Shown here: piece after piece, positions 46,150 through 58,446 of the stretch | Position numbering within the stretch: position 1 is the first letter of the stretch | Layout: every line of letters starts with the position of its first letter | From: Gnetum montanum | Taxonomy: Eukaryota > Streptophyta > Gnetopsida > Gnetales > Gnetaceae | Direction of reading: 5' to 3' | Length of the DNA: 64,000 nucleotides | Assembly: GCA_015680685.1 (NCBI GenBank) | Contig: MNCI01004926.1 | Coordinates: 780,282 to 844,281 of the forward strand | Notes under the pieces: model-generated | Databases searched by the model: none | Told to the model about the DNA's origin: nothing | What the model saw: only the letters and a program-made list of their open reading frames with translations | Translations under genes and position numbers: made by a program

Positions 46150-47033
46150 TGATGAGTGGCTAGGTACCCCTATGCCCAACCATATGAATACGAGTGTTCA
46201 CGCATGATCCAGTCAAACTCCAAGGATTAAGTGCTTATGTGCTTACATAGAATAAGGATGAGTTATGTCGTTGTCTTCCCAAGCTTACTTGTAAGGCACA
46301 ATTGTATGGTTAAGTAAACTCAAGATATGGGAGTTTTATTATTTTATATTTTATTTTCTTGATGCGTAAAAGAGGGAAATGAGGTAATTTAATAACTAAT
46401 TTGATTTAACTAGTTAACTATTCTCTAACTAGTCCTAACACCAACATCCATTCCCACTCTTCGGACACATCCTGAACTAGTGTAACACTACTAGGATTAC
46501 CAAACGCTAGTCATTATTGGGTTACCAAGTGTTCCATGTATGCTTGAAGTGGTCATGCTGAGTGTGCTAATTTGTTGGTAATTAACAATTTAATAGAAAT
46601 AACATTGATTAACTAATGAGAGTATCAAATAATAGTAAATAACATTAAATGAAATAATTAAGCTATTTTGAATGTTGCAAGGTTTATCACAAAGTTTGTC
46701 TTTATTTTTGGACACAAGGTGTGCTCAAGTACACAATGCTCGAATAAAGATCCATTCACTTTATGACTCCTACTGCAGGCACTCAGAAATAATTCTAACT
46801 CTAGAATAGAAAAACTGTAAGAATTTGGCTAAGGGACTAAAAACTAATGTGAAACCAAGTGCCCCTATCTCTTATTTATAGGCAATGAGATAGGTTCTGA
46901 CATTGCATGCCCGATATCGCTTCGACATCTATGATATCACATATCCAATATCGAGGGCCTGATATCGAGGATCCAATATCGAGGGCCTGATATCGAGGAT
47001 CCAATATCGAGGGTTTGATATCAGGACTCATCA
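46150..47033 (-). mobile_element. Element C 3' LTR
   Basis: 884 bases, with TGATGAGTGGC at the left and GGACTCATCA at the right. TATA box at 46872-46880 (minus). It is 79 bases longer than its partner, largely because of extra copies of a 28-base repeat in the GATATC cluster. Confidence 0.92.
46945..47026. repeat. 28-base tandem repeat with GATATC motifs
   Basis: Units start at 46945, 46973 and 47001. Each holds CCAATATCGAGGG and CTGATATCGAGGA; the first two are identical and the third has a few changes. It is within the U3 of the element C 3' LTR and is not repeated in the 5' LTR. Confidence 0.9.
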
Positions 47034-47045
47034 TACCCCCACAAC
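47034..47045 (-). other. Polypurine tract of element C
   Basis: GTTGTGGGGGTA on the minus strand, directly before the LTR start TGATGAG. Confidence 0.85.
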
Positions 47046-49050
47046 TGAATAAAAATCATCCTTGAGTTTCTTACAAAATATTGGGAAGGTATGGGATTAT
47101 TGAATGAATGACTACTAACGGTGACATGGAATGATAGAATTAAAGTGGTTGGTGAATAGATCAACAAACATATTATAGCATTGGTGTTCATAACCATTGT
47201 AGTGAGCACTGTACATAGATGACATCTAGACCCTTATTTGATTGCTTGAAGAGAGAGAAAGAAAAAAAATGAGGTGCATTACTACCGATGTCAAAAATGT
47301 GCACACCATTGTTCATCCATGGCCACATGACCAAGCTTGTTCCTTGCGTAAATGCTCTTGCTCCAATCCATCCTAAGTGCTCCCTCCTATTCCAATTCAT
47401 TGTTCATGTGATTACCATTTGCACACACAACACAATCACAAATTAGCAAGGATAGATAAGATATAATGTAATTGATACCTTGCCTTGATATGAAGCACAT
47501 TGGCTAGGTTGTGGGTATGGCAGATACTGGGTTAGAGGTTTGTAAGTGATAACTACCCAAGGTGTAGGAGTGATATAAGTAATGGAATGGAAAATGTTGT
47601 GAGAGGCCCCTATGACTAAGAGCAAACCTCCGATAGCAATAGGATGGAAAATGAAAGAAAAAGAAAGATAAGAGGAATAAAAATGGTGAATCTAATAAAA
47701 ATGGGTAGAGAGAAATGGATGTCATAAATGGGGTGAAATGAGAAATAGTTGATTGCAAGAAATGTTTAAAGGAAAGAACGTAACAATTGCACCAAAAAGG
47801 AATGTTAGTGGATCCTTCCCAAAGCAGGCTCATGCCCTTTATGCCTTGACAAACCCACAAACCAAAGAGTCTGTGAGCTCTAGGAATGACATATGGAGAT
47901 AATAGTTAAGAAGTCACCCACATGAATTTACCAAAGAATAACAATGCGTTGACTAAGATATAGACTAATCATAAAATTGGCAATGAGGTGGAATATGGAA
48001 AACAATATGAAAAGAGAAGAGAGAATGGAATGAAATCTTAAAATTAAGGTTGTGTAAAGTCCCTTGTGTAGTATGTGGTTAAGGTGACTTAATAAAATTT
48101 AGTCCAAATCAAAATTAAAACTAATCACATCTAGTGACCTCACCTCAACACACTTGACCAACCCATCCCCCTGAAGCAACAAGAATGCTTTTCAAGAGCA
48201 ACCATCATTTCAAAAGGAGAAGAATAGAGAAGCAGGAAGTGAGGAAGGACCTTAGTTAGAGGGAACCTTCAGACATGGGTAACATGTTTTTCTAGTGCCA
48301 TAACCAATGCTTGCAGCCCATGTTCCGTTATTATGTCTACGGGGTATGCTTTGAATTCCCACTAGATTTTTTTATTTTTTTTGTTTTGCGTGAGAACCAC
48401 ACCATGCAAAGACTTATTTGATTCATTCAACTTCTTGATATTAGTGGATAGCGAAATGGCAAGAAACCTATGAAAAACATCCAGAGACCCAAGAGAATAG
48501 CCAACACAAATGCATTGAATCCCCTTGATGTCACACCCTTTTCAATCCATTTGAATCTTTCCTTGGTTTGAAGAATATCAAGCCACCAATTCATTAATAG
48601 GTTTTCTTAGAGAAAGGGATAGTATAGTTCCAAAACCAAAGGAGATCATCGAGTTGAATGGATGAATGGATGACATGGACTCATTTCCTATTTTAGCAAA
48701 AAAAAAAATCATATCTTAGCATCAACATTGAAGGTCAAAGGTAAAAACCAAACATTAGCAAGCAACATTATTATAGTATAATCCATGATCATGAGCACTT
48801 ATTATATGACAAGTAAGACTAAATCAAACAAAATTTAAGAGAAAAAGAAATCTTAAAAATGTCAACAATAGTGTAAAATAAAAACAAGTAAATATGAAAA
48901 TTGTGTAAAACAAAAAAGACAAAAGAAACTGAGGGCTTAGAATGACTAGCATTGGTGGCCATCTTCCCTATGACTGAGTGAGAAAGAGGAGATCCAAAAT
49001 AATGAGTAGGGCTATCCATTAATAGAGGTAGTGTTAGTACTGGCCATTTT
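47046..49050 (-). other. Element C region between integrase and polypurine tract
   Basis: About 2 kb without a recognised domain. In active Athila elements an envelope-like ORF can lie here, but I see no signal peptide or membrane-anchor pattern in a continuous frame. A 118-codon minus-strand open stretch (47504-47860) is Phe/Ser/Leu-rich and unrecognised. The part 48460-49050 is collinear with B1 31356-31925, so it belongs to the family. Confidence 0.55.
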
Positions 49051-50320
49051 GGGCTCATGGAAAGGTTTGGTTTACTGGATGTTGACCAATAATTTCTTAT
49101 CCAAACTTTTAAATTTATAGATCATCATGGCCCTTGAAGGAAAATTTTCATGAATGATATAAGGTCCTTCCCACAATGTTTAAAATTTAGTTCATTGTGA
49201 CACATGTGTGGGATTCCAATAAATAATCATATCTCTTGGTTGGTATTTGACTTTTCTAATTCTTAGGTCATGACGTTGTTTGTTGAAGGCCTTGTGCAAT
49301 TCATTGAATGATAAGGTGGCTAATCATTTTTCATCTAGCAAGTTAAGATTTATTAACCATTCTTTCTATGCTAAATTGAGGTCAAGGTTAAGGTCACATG
49401 TTGTAGATAGTGTACAAAGCTTAGCTTGGATACGAAGTGTTGGAAGTTTACCATACACTTACTCATACGGAGAATAGCCTATAGGGAGTTTCCATGTGAA
49501 GCAATAGGCTCAAAGAGCATTGTTCAGTTTGGTGCTCTAGTCTTGCCTATATTTGCTAATGGTTCATGTCAATATTTTTGTGATTTCCCTATTGGTAACT
49601 TTGGCTTGACCATTTGCTTAAGGATGATATGGTGTAATCAGTTTATGCTCAACTCATAAATGTTGCATCAACTTATGAAAAGTTGTACCTATAAAATGTG
49701 TACCATTATTAAAAATAAGTGAATGAGGCATGCCAAACCTATTTATGATTTGTTGTTGAACAAATCATGTAGCGGTAGATGATGTATAGTCGGTGATAGT
49801 AGTTGCTTCTACCCAATTTGTGAAGTAGTCAATAGTAACAATAATGTATGCTTTCCATTGGACATTGATGTAATAGGCTCCATAAAATCAATACCCCATA
49901 TGTTGAAGGATTCTAAGGGTTGAATCCATTGTTGTGGATCCTCCATTTTAGTAGTCATTCCCTCATCGCATTGGAAGTGCTCACAAGATTGGACAAAATC
50001 ATGGGCATCCTGAAATAATGTAGGCTAATAATATCTTGCAAGCAAGATTTTAATGGTTGTTTGTCTCCCAGCGTAATGATCCCCACAAGGGCTCTCATGA
50101 GCCTCTTGGAGAACTTGCAATTGATTTGAATCGGGAACACACCAATAGACTAAGCCATCGAAACACACCTTGTAAAGGTGTCCATTGATTTACATGAAAT
50201 GTTTGACTTGGTGGAGAAACTGTTGTTTCTTTCTAACATCTAGCTCTTGTGGTGTTTCTTGTGTGAGAAGATAAGTAACAATGCTACTATACCAATTTAT
50301 ATTTGTGGGTGATTGATTTT
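49051..50320 (-). pseudogene. Element C integrase
   Basis: Minus-strand integrase: SCEHFQCDEG (second Cys of C-x2-C is Phe), WGIDFMEPITSM (first Asp kept), HSLIFNNGTHFIG (second Asp changed to Asn), and ANGQAKVTNREI (catalytic Glu changed to Lys), followed by LPIGYSPYE and the C-terminal domain near 49090-49270. One-base loss after SNGK shifts the frame. Two of three catalytic residues are gone, both by changes compatible with G-to-A transitions. Confidence 0.87.
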
Positions 50321-51960
50321 TTATTACACCTGCAAAGAGGAGTTCATCAGGGAAGTGATCAGAAATTGGGTATTCATCCTCTTTGTTGTCTCATCACAAC
50401 TGAGATAAATGATCAACAACAACATTCTCAGTGCCTTTACGATCTACTATCGTGATATCGAACTCTTGCAAGATCACCAACCATCGTATGACACGAGGGC
50501 TCACCATTGGTTTATTCATAAGGAATTGAGTCGCACTATGATCTATGTGTACAAATACCTTATAGCCTAATACATAGTGCCTAAATTTTTCTAGTGCAAA
50601 TACCATAGCCATTAACTCTTTTTCTGTTGTGGTATAGTTGAGTTGTGCTTCGACAATACTTTGAGTTGCATAATGAATGTAATAGGGATGTTTTTGGTCA
50701 TCTAACTATGTAAGTATGGCTCCTAAAGCAAAATTGGATGTGTGAGTCATTATATGAAATGGTATGAACTAGTCAAGAACTTGTAGAATGGGTGTTTCTA
50801 CAAGCTTTTACTTCAAGATTTGGAAAGCTAGCTCACATTCCTTGGTCCATTCAAAGGGTACATCCTTCTTCATTAATTTTACCAACAGTTTTGCAATCTT
50901 CAAAAAGTTCTCAATGAAATGTTTATAATAGCCAGTATGTCCAAGGAGTGATTAGATGTCTTTTATAGTTTCAGGATGATGAGTGATTCCTTGGATGATT
51001 CTAATCTTTTTAGGATTTGCCTCCCTCCTTATTTGTGAAATTTTATGCCCTAATACAATGCCCTCTTGGACCATTAAATGGATTTTCTACCAATTGAGCC
51101 TTAGGCTAGTTTCAATACATTATTTTAGTACTTGCTCTACTTGGTCCAATGCTCATTCAAAGTCCACTCCATAGGTGGAGAAATCATTCATAAAAACCTC
51201 AACACCATTTCCTATTTGCTGCTAAAATATATTGAGAACCAGATGTTGAAATGTTGCTAGGGCATTGCACAAGCCAAATGGCATCTGCCTATATGCAAAT
51301 GTCCCCAAAGGACTTGTGAGTGTAGTCTTGGCTTGGTCTTCTGGTACTATTTGAATTTTATTGTACCCACTATAACCATCTAGAAAACTATAATAGCAAT
51401 GCCATGCAATGGTATCTAAGAATTGGTCAATGAACAATGGGAAATGGTCTTTAAATGTTACCATGTTTAACAACCTAAAGTCTATACAAACCCTCTAGTT
51501 ACCTCCCTTTTTAGGCACAATGACTAATGGACTAACCTAGTCACTGTCAACAATGGGGTAGATGAACCTGACCTTTAGTAGTTATTCAATTTCTTCAACT
51601 ACTTACTTAAGCTTTGGGTTCAGTTGTCTTTGTGGTTGTCATCGAGGCTTCATAGAAGGGTCAATGTAAATTCTATGTTAGCATATCCTAGGATCTATTC
51701 CGGTTAATTCAGGATATGACCAAGCAAAGGCTTTTAACCATTTTTTTATCATCTTCAGTAGTCTCTTTTTTTGTTGAGGAGTGAGCTTCACATTAATAAT
51801 TATTGATTTTCCATTCTTGAGAAATGCATACTCCATACTAGTGGGCAACAGTTTTAATTTGAGGGGCTCTTGCTTAAACTCATCAGGGATTTTCAACTTC
51901 CCCTAGTTGATATTTTTGTCGTTAGTGCTTGGAAGTTGGCAATGGACTTGCTCTAATGCA
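50321..51960 (-). pseudogene. Element C reverse transcriptase and RNase H
   Basis: RT: KNGKSIIINVKLTPQQKKRL region, YYSFLDGYSGYNKIQI, TLTSPLGTFAYRQMPFGL, CNALATFQ, then VFMNDFSTYG near 51180-51200, so the motif C FMDD has become FMND. RNase H: MAMVFALEKFRHYVLGYKV, FVHIDHSATQF and ENVVVDHLSQL. The frame is shared from protease through RNase H with only nonsense codons. Athila-lineage signature as in B1. Confidence 0.9.
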
Positions 51961-52129
51961 TCTATGCTATTAATATAGGCACAAGTCAAGATCAGAGTTG
52001 GTTCCATGCATATAGTTGAATTGCTCTCTTGGTTAACTATCAGCCACTGGGTGCCTTCCTATTTTGTAGCTGCTACATATAGGCATCTTTGGATGTCAAT
52101 TACTTATGCACACTAGTTACATGCAGGCA

Positions 52130-52640
52130 ATGTTAAGTGTTGTACAAACTAGGACTTCTACATGCAGTTGCACCTTGTGTCACTGTAGGTGATGCATGGA
52201 ACTTTCTTCTTCTCGATTTTTCTAAATGTGTTTTCTTTTGATATTTCTAGGGAAAGATCACGTATGTCTAGGTGTGCATTAATTGTACTTAGCCATGCTC
52301 TTCCCATTATGATTGGGAAGTTCCCCTTATAGTTGTTAACTTCGATTACTAGGAAATTGGCTAGATATGACCACCCATAAATAGTGGTGACAATGTCCTC
52401 CACTAGTCCCAATGGAATAGTGATGGACTCGTTAACCAACTCTAAATGAATGTTACTCTTCATTAGTAGAGGCAAGTTCCAGGCTTTATACATTTTCTAA
52501 GAGATCAAATTTACACTAGAACCTGAATCCAAAAGAGCTTTACAAGGCTCATTTCCAGTGATTTGTAAATAAATAAGAGGACTTCCAAGATTAGAGAATT
52601 TCCTAGGAAGATGGCTAGCTTTAATTCAATCAGTGATGGC
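52130..52640 (-). pseudogene. Element C protease
   Basis: Active site ALLDSGSSVNLIS near 52500-52540 with intact D-S-G, then MYKAWNLPLLMKSNI, LGLVEDIVTTIYGW, NNYKGNFPIIMGRAWLSTI and RDLSLEISKEN. MGRAWLSTI keeps the residues that copy B1 has lost. In frame with the downstream RT. Confidence 0.85.
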
Positions 52641-54205
52641 ATGGGTTAACATGACAATATGCGTTGGGTGTGGTCTTTAGTTTGAAGGAAGGTCTAAAGA
52701 TTTAAATGATAATGAGGTGTTTGGATAATTAGCCGCTTTAACAATCTTTGTATTTGGTGGGCTTTGAGCTCAGATAGCCTTCCTTGGTTATAAGTCCCAA
52801 GGGTTCTTTGCATTTTATACCTAAGCCAATCCACAAGATGGCATAGTTGTTCCTTTTGTGAGTAACCATGGCTAGGGAAATGATGTAATAATGTATAATA
52901 TCAGCCCATGGCAGCATCCAAAGCTTCATGTCCTCCTTGTTTCCATCGTTGTATTTGCTTATGTAGGTTGGACACTCGGGAGTACGTTTGATAATTATTG
53001 TTGAATAGCTCTAACATGGTACTACATTAATGAATAGATTTTGGTTCTAAGAACTAGTACCAGCTTTCTGCTTTCTTGATCAGTGTCCATGGAAACAACT
53101 TTAGCTTTTGCCATTCATTTTCTATATTTTGCAAAGAACATGCATTGTGGTATGCTTGTAGATGGTTTTGAGGATCAGCATTGTATTCCCCTTCAAATTG
53201 TGGGATGTCATTCATGTTTAGTCTTTTGATCCTACTATCCTTTTGGTGCCTTGTTGTAATCCTAATGACCTTTGTTATATCTAACATACTTTAGGTGGCA
53301 AGTAGGGGTTCATCGTGATCATACTATCTATGGCATCTATGATGCCTATGCTATTTCCTACTTTCCCTTTTTTTGTGATGTGTCTCTCTGGAATGCCCTT
53401 GTTCCCTTTCCCAACTATTTTTCTGGTGATTTCTATTTTGCGTACCATTGTCCTCATGGTCTTTCCATTTTCAACTATGTTCAAATCTTCAAGGAGAGGG
53501 GAAGGAGATGATGAAGGTGAAGAGGAAGAAGGAACAGCACCATGGCAGCACCTATCACTTTCTCTTTGGTGGTCGTGGCCTCGGTCATGGTTACGATCAG
53601 AATGTTCATCGATGTCATGTGTTTGTGTTTCTTCTTTAGATCCCTTATGTCTATTGGTACCAGAACCTAGGTTATGACTAGTTGAGTGAAGATTCTAATA
53701 CATAACTCCTTGCCCATAGTTAATGGGAGGAACATCATTTTGTGGAAAACCTCCCGAGATAGGTTCAACACCCTCATTTTTACTTAGGACATACGAGACA
53801 TCTTGATACCACTTCCCCTTCATGGATTTGTAATGTCTCTCTTGTTGTAGATCTCTCTGGCATTGTGCCTTCGTGGGTCGATAATCTCTCAAATCTTGTT
53901 CATGCACAATGTAATCCGATTGTAAGTGTTGCATACCAATTCATGTGAGAGCAATAAGAAGCATGTCCAAGATTAAGTGATCGGGAGGTAATACTATGTT
54001 ACCTTCTAAATCATGCTATCGTAGTTGTTCATCTTGGTGGAGGATAAAGGTAAATTTTGGTATATACTCATTAGGATGAGCATATACCATGTAAAACTAT
54101 TGGGGCACTGGTGCATCATCATGTGCACTTTGTCTCTAATTGTTCATGGTATCAGACCTAGTTGGAGAATCACTCTCATAAGAAAAAGGAGAAAATTGAT
54201 TATTC
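52641..54205 (-). pseudogene. Element C gag
   Basis: Minus-strand gag. Order: an N-terminal segment (53695-53934) with HEQDLRDYRPT and YKSMKGKWYQDVSYVLSKN, a Ser/Arg-rich part (53281-53640), the capsid domain (53054-53287) with MNDIPQFEGEYNADP, NHLQAYHNACSLQN and LFPWTLIKKAESWY, and a decayed tail with a Cys/His knuckle lost in frame changes. The ATG conserved in B1 (25241) and in the block at 34745 is missing here, so even the start is mutated. Confidence 0.8.
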
Positions 54206-54310
54206 AGTGTGTGATACCCTTTTTTGGTGATTGTAGGATAGTTAAATCTAAGAATTCATTCCAACGATGAAAATATTTCCTAAGTTCTAATCAGCGCACA
54301 AACAAAAAAA

Positions 54311-54328
54311 TCCACGACAATAGCTCCA
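54311..54328 (-). other. Primer binding site of element C
   Basis: Minus strand TGGAGCTATTGTCGTGGA, 13 of 18 positions shared with the tRNA-Asp complement, one base inside the 5' LTR. Confidence 0.75.
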
Positions 54329-54329
54329 A

Positions 54330-55134
54330 TGATGAGTGGCTAGGTACCCCTACATCCAACCATATGAATACGAGCATTCATGCATGATCTGGTCGAACTC
54401 CAAGGATTAAGTGCTTATGCTCTTACATAGAACAAGGATGAGTTGTGCAATCATTTTCTTCCCAAGCTTACTTGTAAGGCATAATTGTATGGTTAAGTAA
54501 ACTCAAGGTATGTGATTTTTATTGTTTTATGTTCTTGATGCGTAAAAGAGGTAAATGAGGTAATTTAATAACTAACTTGATTTAACTAGTTAACTATTCT
54601 CTAACTAGTCCTAACACCAGCATCCATTACCACTCTCTGAACACAACCTGAACCAGTGTAACACTACTTGGATTACCAAATGCTAGTCATTACTGGGTTA
54701 CCAAGTGTTCCACATATGCTTGAAGTGGTCGTGTTGAGTGTGCTAATTCGTTGATAATTAGCAATTCAATAGAAATAACATTGATTAACTAATGAGAGTA
54801 TCAAACAGTAAATAACATTAAATGAAATAATTAAGCTATTCTAAATGTTGCAAGGTTTATCAAAGTTTGTCTTTATTTCTGGACACAAGGTATGCTTAGG
54901 GACACAATGCTCAAATAAAGATCCATTTAATTTATGACTCCTACTGCGGGCACACAAAAAAAATTCTAACTCTAGAATAGGAAAACTAGAAGAATTTAGC
55001 TAAGGGACTAAAAACTAATGTGAAACCAAGTGCTCCTATCTCTTATTTATAGGCAACAAGAAAAGTTCCAACATCACATGTCCAATATCGCTTCGACTTC
55101 TACGATATCATGTATTTGATATCGGGACTCATCA
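54330..55134 (-). mobile_element. Element C 5' LTR
   Basis: 805 bases, TGATGAGTGGCTAGG to GGACTCATCA. TATA box at 55044-55052 (minus) and a short GATATC cluster (55068-55126). Confidence 0.92.
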
Positions 55135-57235
55135 AAACTAAATAACAATAAAGTCCCTATACAATCTAAAAAATCAAGCACATCAATCAATGATGCTTAT
55201 TGTCATCTTTATAATACTAGGTAACATTCTAAGAAAATGTGTCCTCAATTTTTAGTGTTATATGATGATAATGCCCAAAGTTAATAAAATGGGAAAACCC
55301 CAATTATGGTCCTTAACACACCTCATGAAATAAAAAATGAAGAAGTTTCCTCATTAGAACAAGTCATGGTAAGTAATCCCAACCCACATAACACTCACTA
55401 CCATAAACTTAATGACATTATTAACACCACACAATAACAAACTAGGAGTATTCCTTATACCCCTCCCAATAGAAGAGCTTCTAGTCAAAATAACACAAAT
55501 AATCAAACCAGACCATCCAAGAAAATGTCCCACAACAACCAAACCCCCCTTCTATACTTAGAAGAACTCCACCTCAACATGAAGTGAAATATGAACATAA
55601 AGCTTATGACCTAGTTGAATATTTGAAAAGAGTTAAAGCTAACATTTTAATGTATGATCTTCTACATTTTAATGAAATGAAAGATGTAATTCAAAAGATA
55701 GTTCATACAACTAAAACTAATAAAGAAAAATATGCAACAATGAAAAGAAAAGTTCATTTTATAGAAAGTCCTAATGCTTTATCAATACAAAAAGCAAGCA
55801 ATTTCATGCCTAATAAGAAAGATCAATCATCTTTCTTAACAACTTTGGTCATTTTGAAAAAGAATGTTCATAATTGTTTAATGAATTCTAGAGAAACTGT
55901 TAGCATCATGCCAATTGAGGCATGTAAAACATTAGGAGCACAAATGCTACCACAAGCAAGAAGTGTGATACAACTTGATGAATCTAATGTACCTATGGTA
56001 GGATTATTAAAAGGAGTAAAAGTATAACTTAAACAATACCATACTTTTACATGCTATATAGATATTTTAGTAGTTGATATGTCACCCACTTATAGTGTGC
56101 TTTTATCTACAACTCTTGGAGCCAAGTTTGGGGGCTTCTTTAGGTTAGATTTCTTAGAATTACTAATTCCTATTAAAAGAAAATCTGAATATATGGTCAT
56201 ACCAAGAGAGCCTTTCTATAAATAAGTAGTAACAAACTTTGATCAACAAAATTAATCTTTGGAAAATAAAAATACTAATTTTTATATTGGAGTTATTGAA
56301 GTTGTTCTTGGAAAACATGTTATAAATGACCATGACAGTGAAATCTCAAAAATAAATCCTTTTTCTTTTAGATAATGTGAAGACATTTATGAGGATGCCT
56401 TGCCTTATTATCAACATGATGGAAAAACATTTCTTTTGGGTGACTCGCCACCATTAGGAGAGGACAAAGATATAAATGAGATCCTAACCATTAAAACATT
56501 AGAAGGTGTATTGAATTTTGATGACATATCCATTGAACATATTCCTAGAGAAGAAAATTATGTTCCTAATGCATTAGCTCAAATGGCCACTACTTTAGAT
56601 GTCCCTTTTAGACACAATGCTTGGGATTCTAAAAGAATTGTTGAAAATGTTAACTCCTATTCTATTCTAAATAATCTCTTTTGTTTCCAAGTTTTGATAA
56701 TGATGATCATATCCATGAATTTTTATTTTCCAATGGTGAATTTAGTAATTAATTTTTTAAAGTCTCTTAAATTAATGAAGAAGCTATGTCGGAGGATGTC
56801 ATATTTTTCAAATAAAATCTCTCCTAAAATAGCAACTAGAGAAGCTTTATTTGATGACATACAAAAACTTGGACTTGTTAGACCTAGGATTAAAACTTGG
56901 ATGAAAGAAGAAATTGACAAACTTTTAGAATCTAAAATTATTTATCTTGTGAAACATTCAAGTTGGACATCAAAATTTTGGAACCTTAATCATGAAAAAA
57001 TTGTTAAAATATGGTTTGAAAAGAATATATAGGCAAAGTCTTTAAAATAGAAGTTCTATTCCTAAAAAAGATAGAGCATTTAATCAAATAGGTCCTCAAA
57101 GTAAGTTTTCTCCTATGTGGTTGAGTCCATGCCAAATTACAAATGTCATTGGCCCCAATGTGTACAAAATTTTTGATTTGCAAGGATAAAAATTGAATAG
57201 AAATTTTAATGTATTTCATTTAAATCATTTCTACT
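55135..57235 (+). pseudogene. Tat-like element D, right part: gag end, protease, RNase H tail, integrase C-terminus
   Basis: After the target duplication the gag tail resumes. Protease (55850-56030): NCLMNSRETVSIMPIEAC, with both catalytic Asp and the Gly of D-S-G replaced, then VVDMSPTYSVLLSTTLGAK and GGFFRLDFLELLIP, a segment typical of Tat-group pol. Next is an RNase H tail (56530-56600, SIEHIPREENYVPNALAQ), an RT-start-like piece (56890-56960, RIKTWMKEEIDKLLES) and an integrase C-terminal module (57060-57235: GPQSKFSPMWLSPCQI, NVIGPNVYKIFDLQG, NRNFNVFHLNHFYSS). No catalytic RT or integrase core is present. Confidence 0.75.
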
Positions 57236-57489
57236 CAAGTGCCCCACATGGACACCTAGGAGATCCCAAGTTTCATGATTTCTTCTCTTTCTTTATGCAT
57301 TTCATTTGTATATAGTTGCATTTACATATTTTTTTTTTTTTTGCATTTTCATCATCTCTTTCTTAGCATATTGGCTTTGGTTTGATTTGTGTTTTTTATA
57401 TGATTTTACTAATCATTATGATCATTTGAGTTACTAGGCATTGGGTCATCATAACACCATTTGAAAATAATGCAAGTATAATGCTTTAT
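57236..57489. other. No recognised gene
   Basis: T-rich DNA after the element D integrase. It should hold the D polypurine tract and 3' LTR, but neither could be identified. Confidence 0.4.
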
Positions 57490-58313
57490 ATGTTATATCA
57501 TATTGCCATTATATCAAGTACACAATATTAGGTACACAATATCACGGCCTGATAAGCAATATCGAATATGTGATATTGTGGTTCCCATGTTAGCCTATAA
57601 ATACACAATGGGGTGCATGGGAGAAGAGAGTCCGTTAGTATTAGAGTAGGATATTTATATCAGTTTTTCCTCTCAATCCTTTTTCCCCAGTGCATGACCA
57701 CAGTGTGATGATTGTAATTGCATAGAACCTTTATTCAAGTGTGACATACTTGGACACGCACATGACCGGCAATAAAGATTGAGATTACTTCATCATTATA
57801 GCATTCACTTAGTTTTAACTATGATTTATTACTTTCTTAATTAATATTTCTCTACCCTCATTTCCTATCCCTGTTAGTAAACGTACAATGAGTACGACTT
57901 AAGCACGAGCATTTAAGTGTGACTACTTGGTATCTTAGTAGCATAACTAGGACATGTCCTTGGTAATCCCAGTGGTAGTACACGAGGTCCAAGATGTGTA
58001 CGGATGATTAAGAACGGATGCTCATCGCACTTAGGCTAGCTTAGATTGTCTTCTCTCATTTCCTCTTAGCTTTATTAAAGTTATTTTCCATTGCCTTTAG
58101 GAGTAGCACTAGTCTAGGACCACATCATACACCTCACTCTAGACTAAACCATACATGACAAAGCAAATACTAGTCTAGGTGGGAAGATAGCGAACTACGT
58201 TCAATGAGTAACTATCTAGATACCACAACTAGCCTGCCTATAGATTTTGACTGAATTTTTCATGAACACTTGTATTCATATGGTTGAGTGTAGGGGTACC
58301 TCACCACTCATCA
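57490..58313 (+). mobile_element. Element F 5' LTR
   Basis: It ends CTCATCA at 58313 with the primer binding site right after. It contains a cluster of GATATC/CAATAT variants (about 57505-57585), a TATA box (57596-57603), AATAAAG near 57771 and the family R/U5 order. The 5' edge is degraded; comparison with 63890 puts it near 57470-57490. Confidence 0.8.
57596..57603 (+). promoter_or_regulatory. LTR TATA box
   Basis: TATAAATA directly downstream of the motif cluster; transcription probably began about 30 bases further on. Confidence 0.65.
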
Positions 58314-58314
58314 T

Positions 58315-58332
58315 TGGAGCTGTTGTTGGGGA
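58315..58332 (+). other. Primer binding site of element F
   Basis: TGGAGCTGTTGTTGGGGA, 14 of 18 positions shared with the tRNA-Asp complement; three of four differences are C-to-T. Confidence 0.8.
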
Positions 58333-58446
58333 TGATGCTAGTTGTTTAGATTAGTTACATCATTCAAGATCATTGTAACAAAGTATTCATGATATATCTT
58401 TTAGAAAAGAAATTAATTTCAACTAAGTCACACATGGTTCACAACA

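Larger units (their letters stand above)
46150..55134 (-). mobile_element. Athila-like element C, structurally complete
   Basis: 9.0 kb, minus strand: 3' LTR 46150-47033, polypurine tract 47034-47045, long 3' region, integrase, RNase H, RT, protease, gag, leader, primer binding site 54311-54328, 5' LTR 54330-55134. Both LTRs carry TGATGAG/CTCATCA ends, and near-matching 5-bp flanks show a single insertion into element D. All reading frames are decayed. Confidence 0.92.

Noticed and set aside
47504-47860. 118-codon Phe/Ser-rich frame in the envelope-like position of element C
   Set aside because: Hydrophobic residues come from T-rich DNA; no signal peptide or anchor pattern is visible and the frame is not kept in B1.
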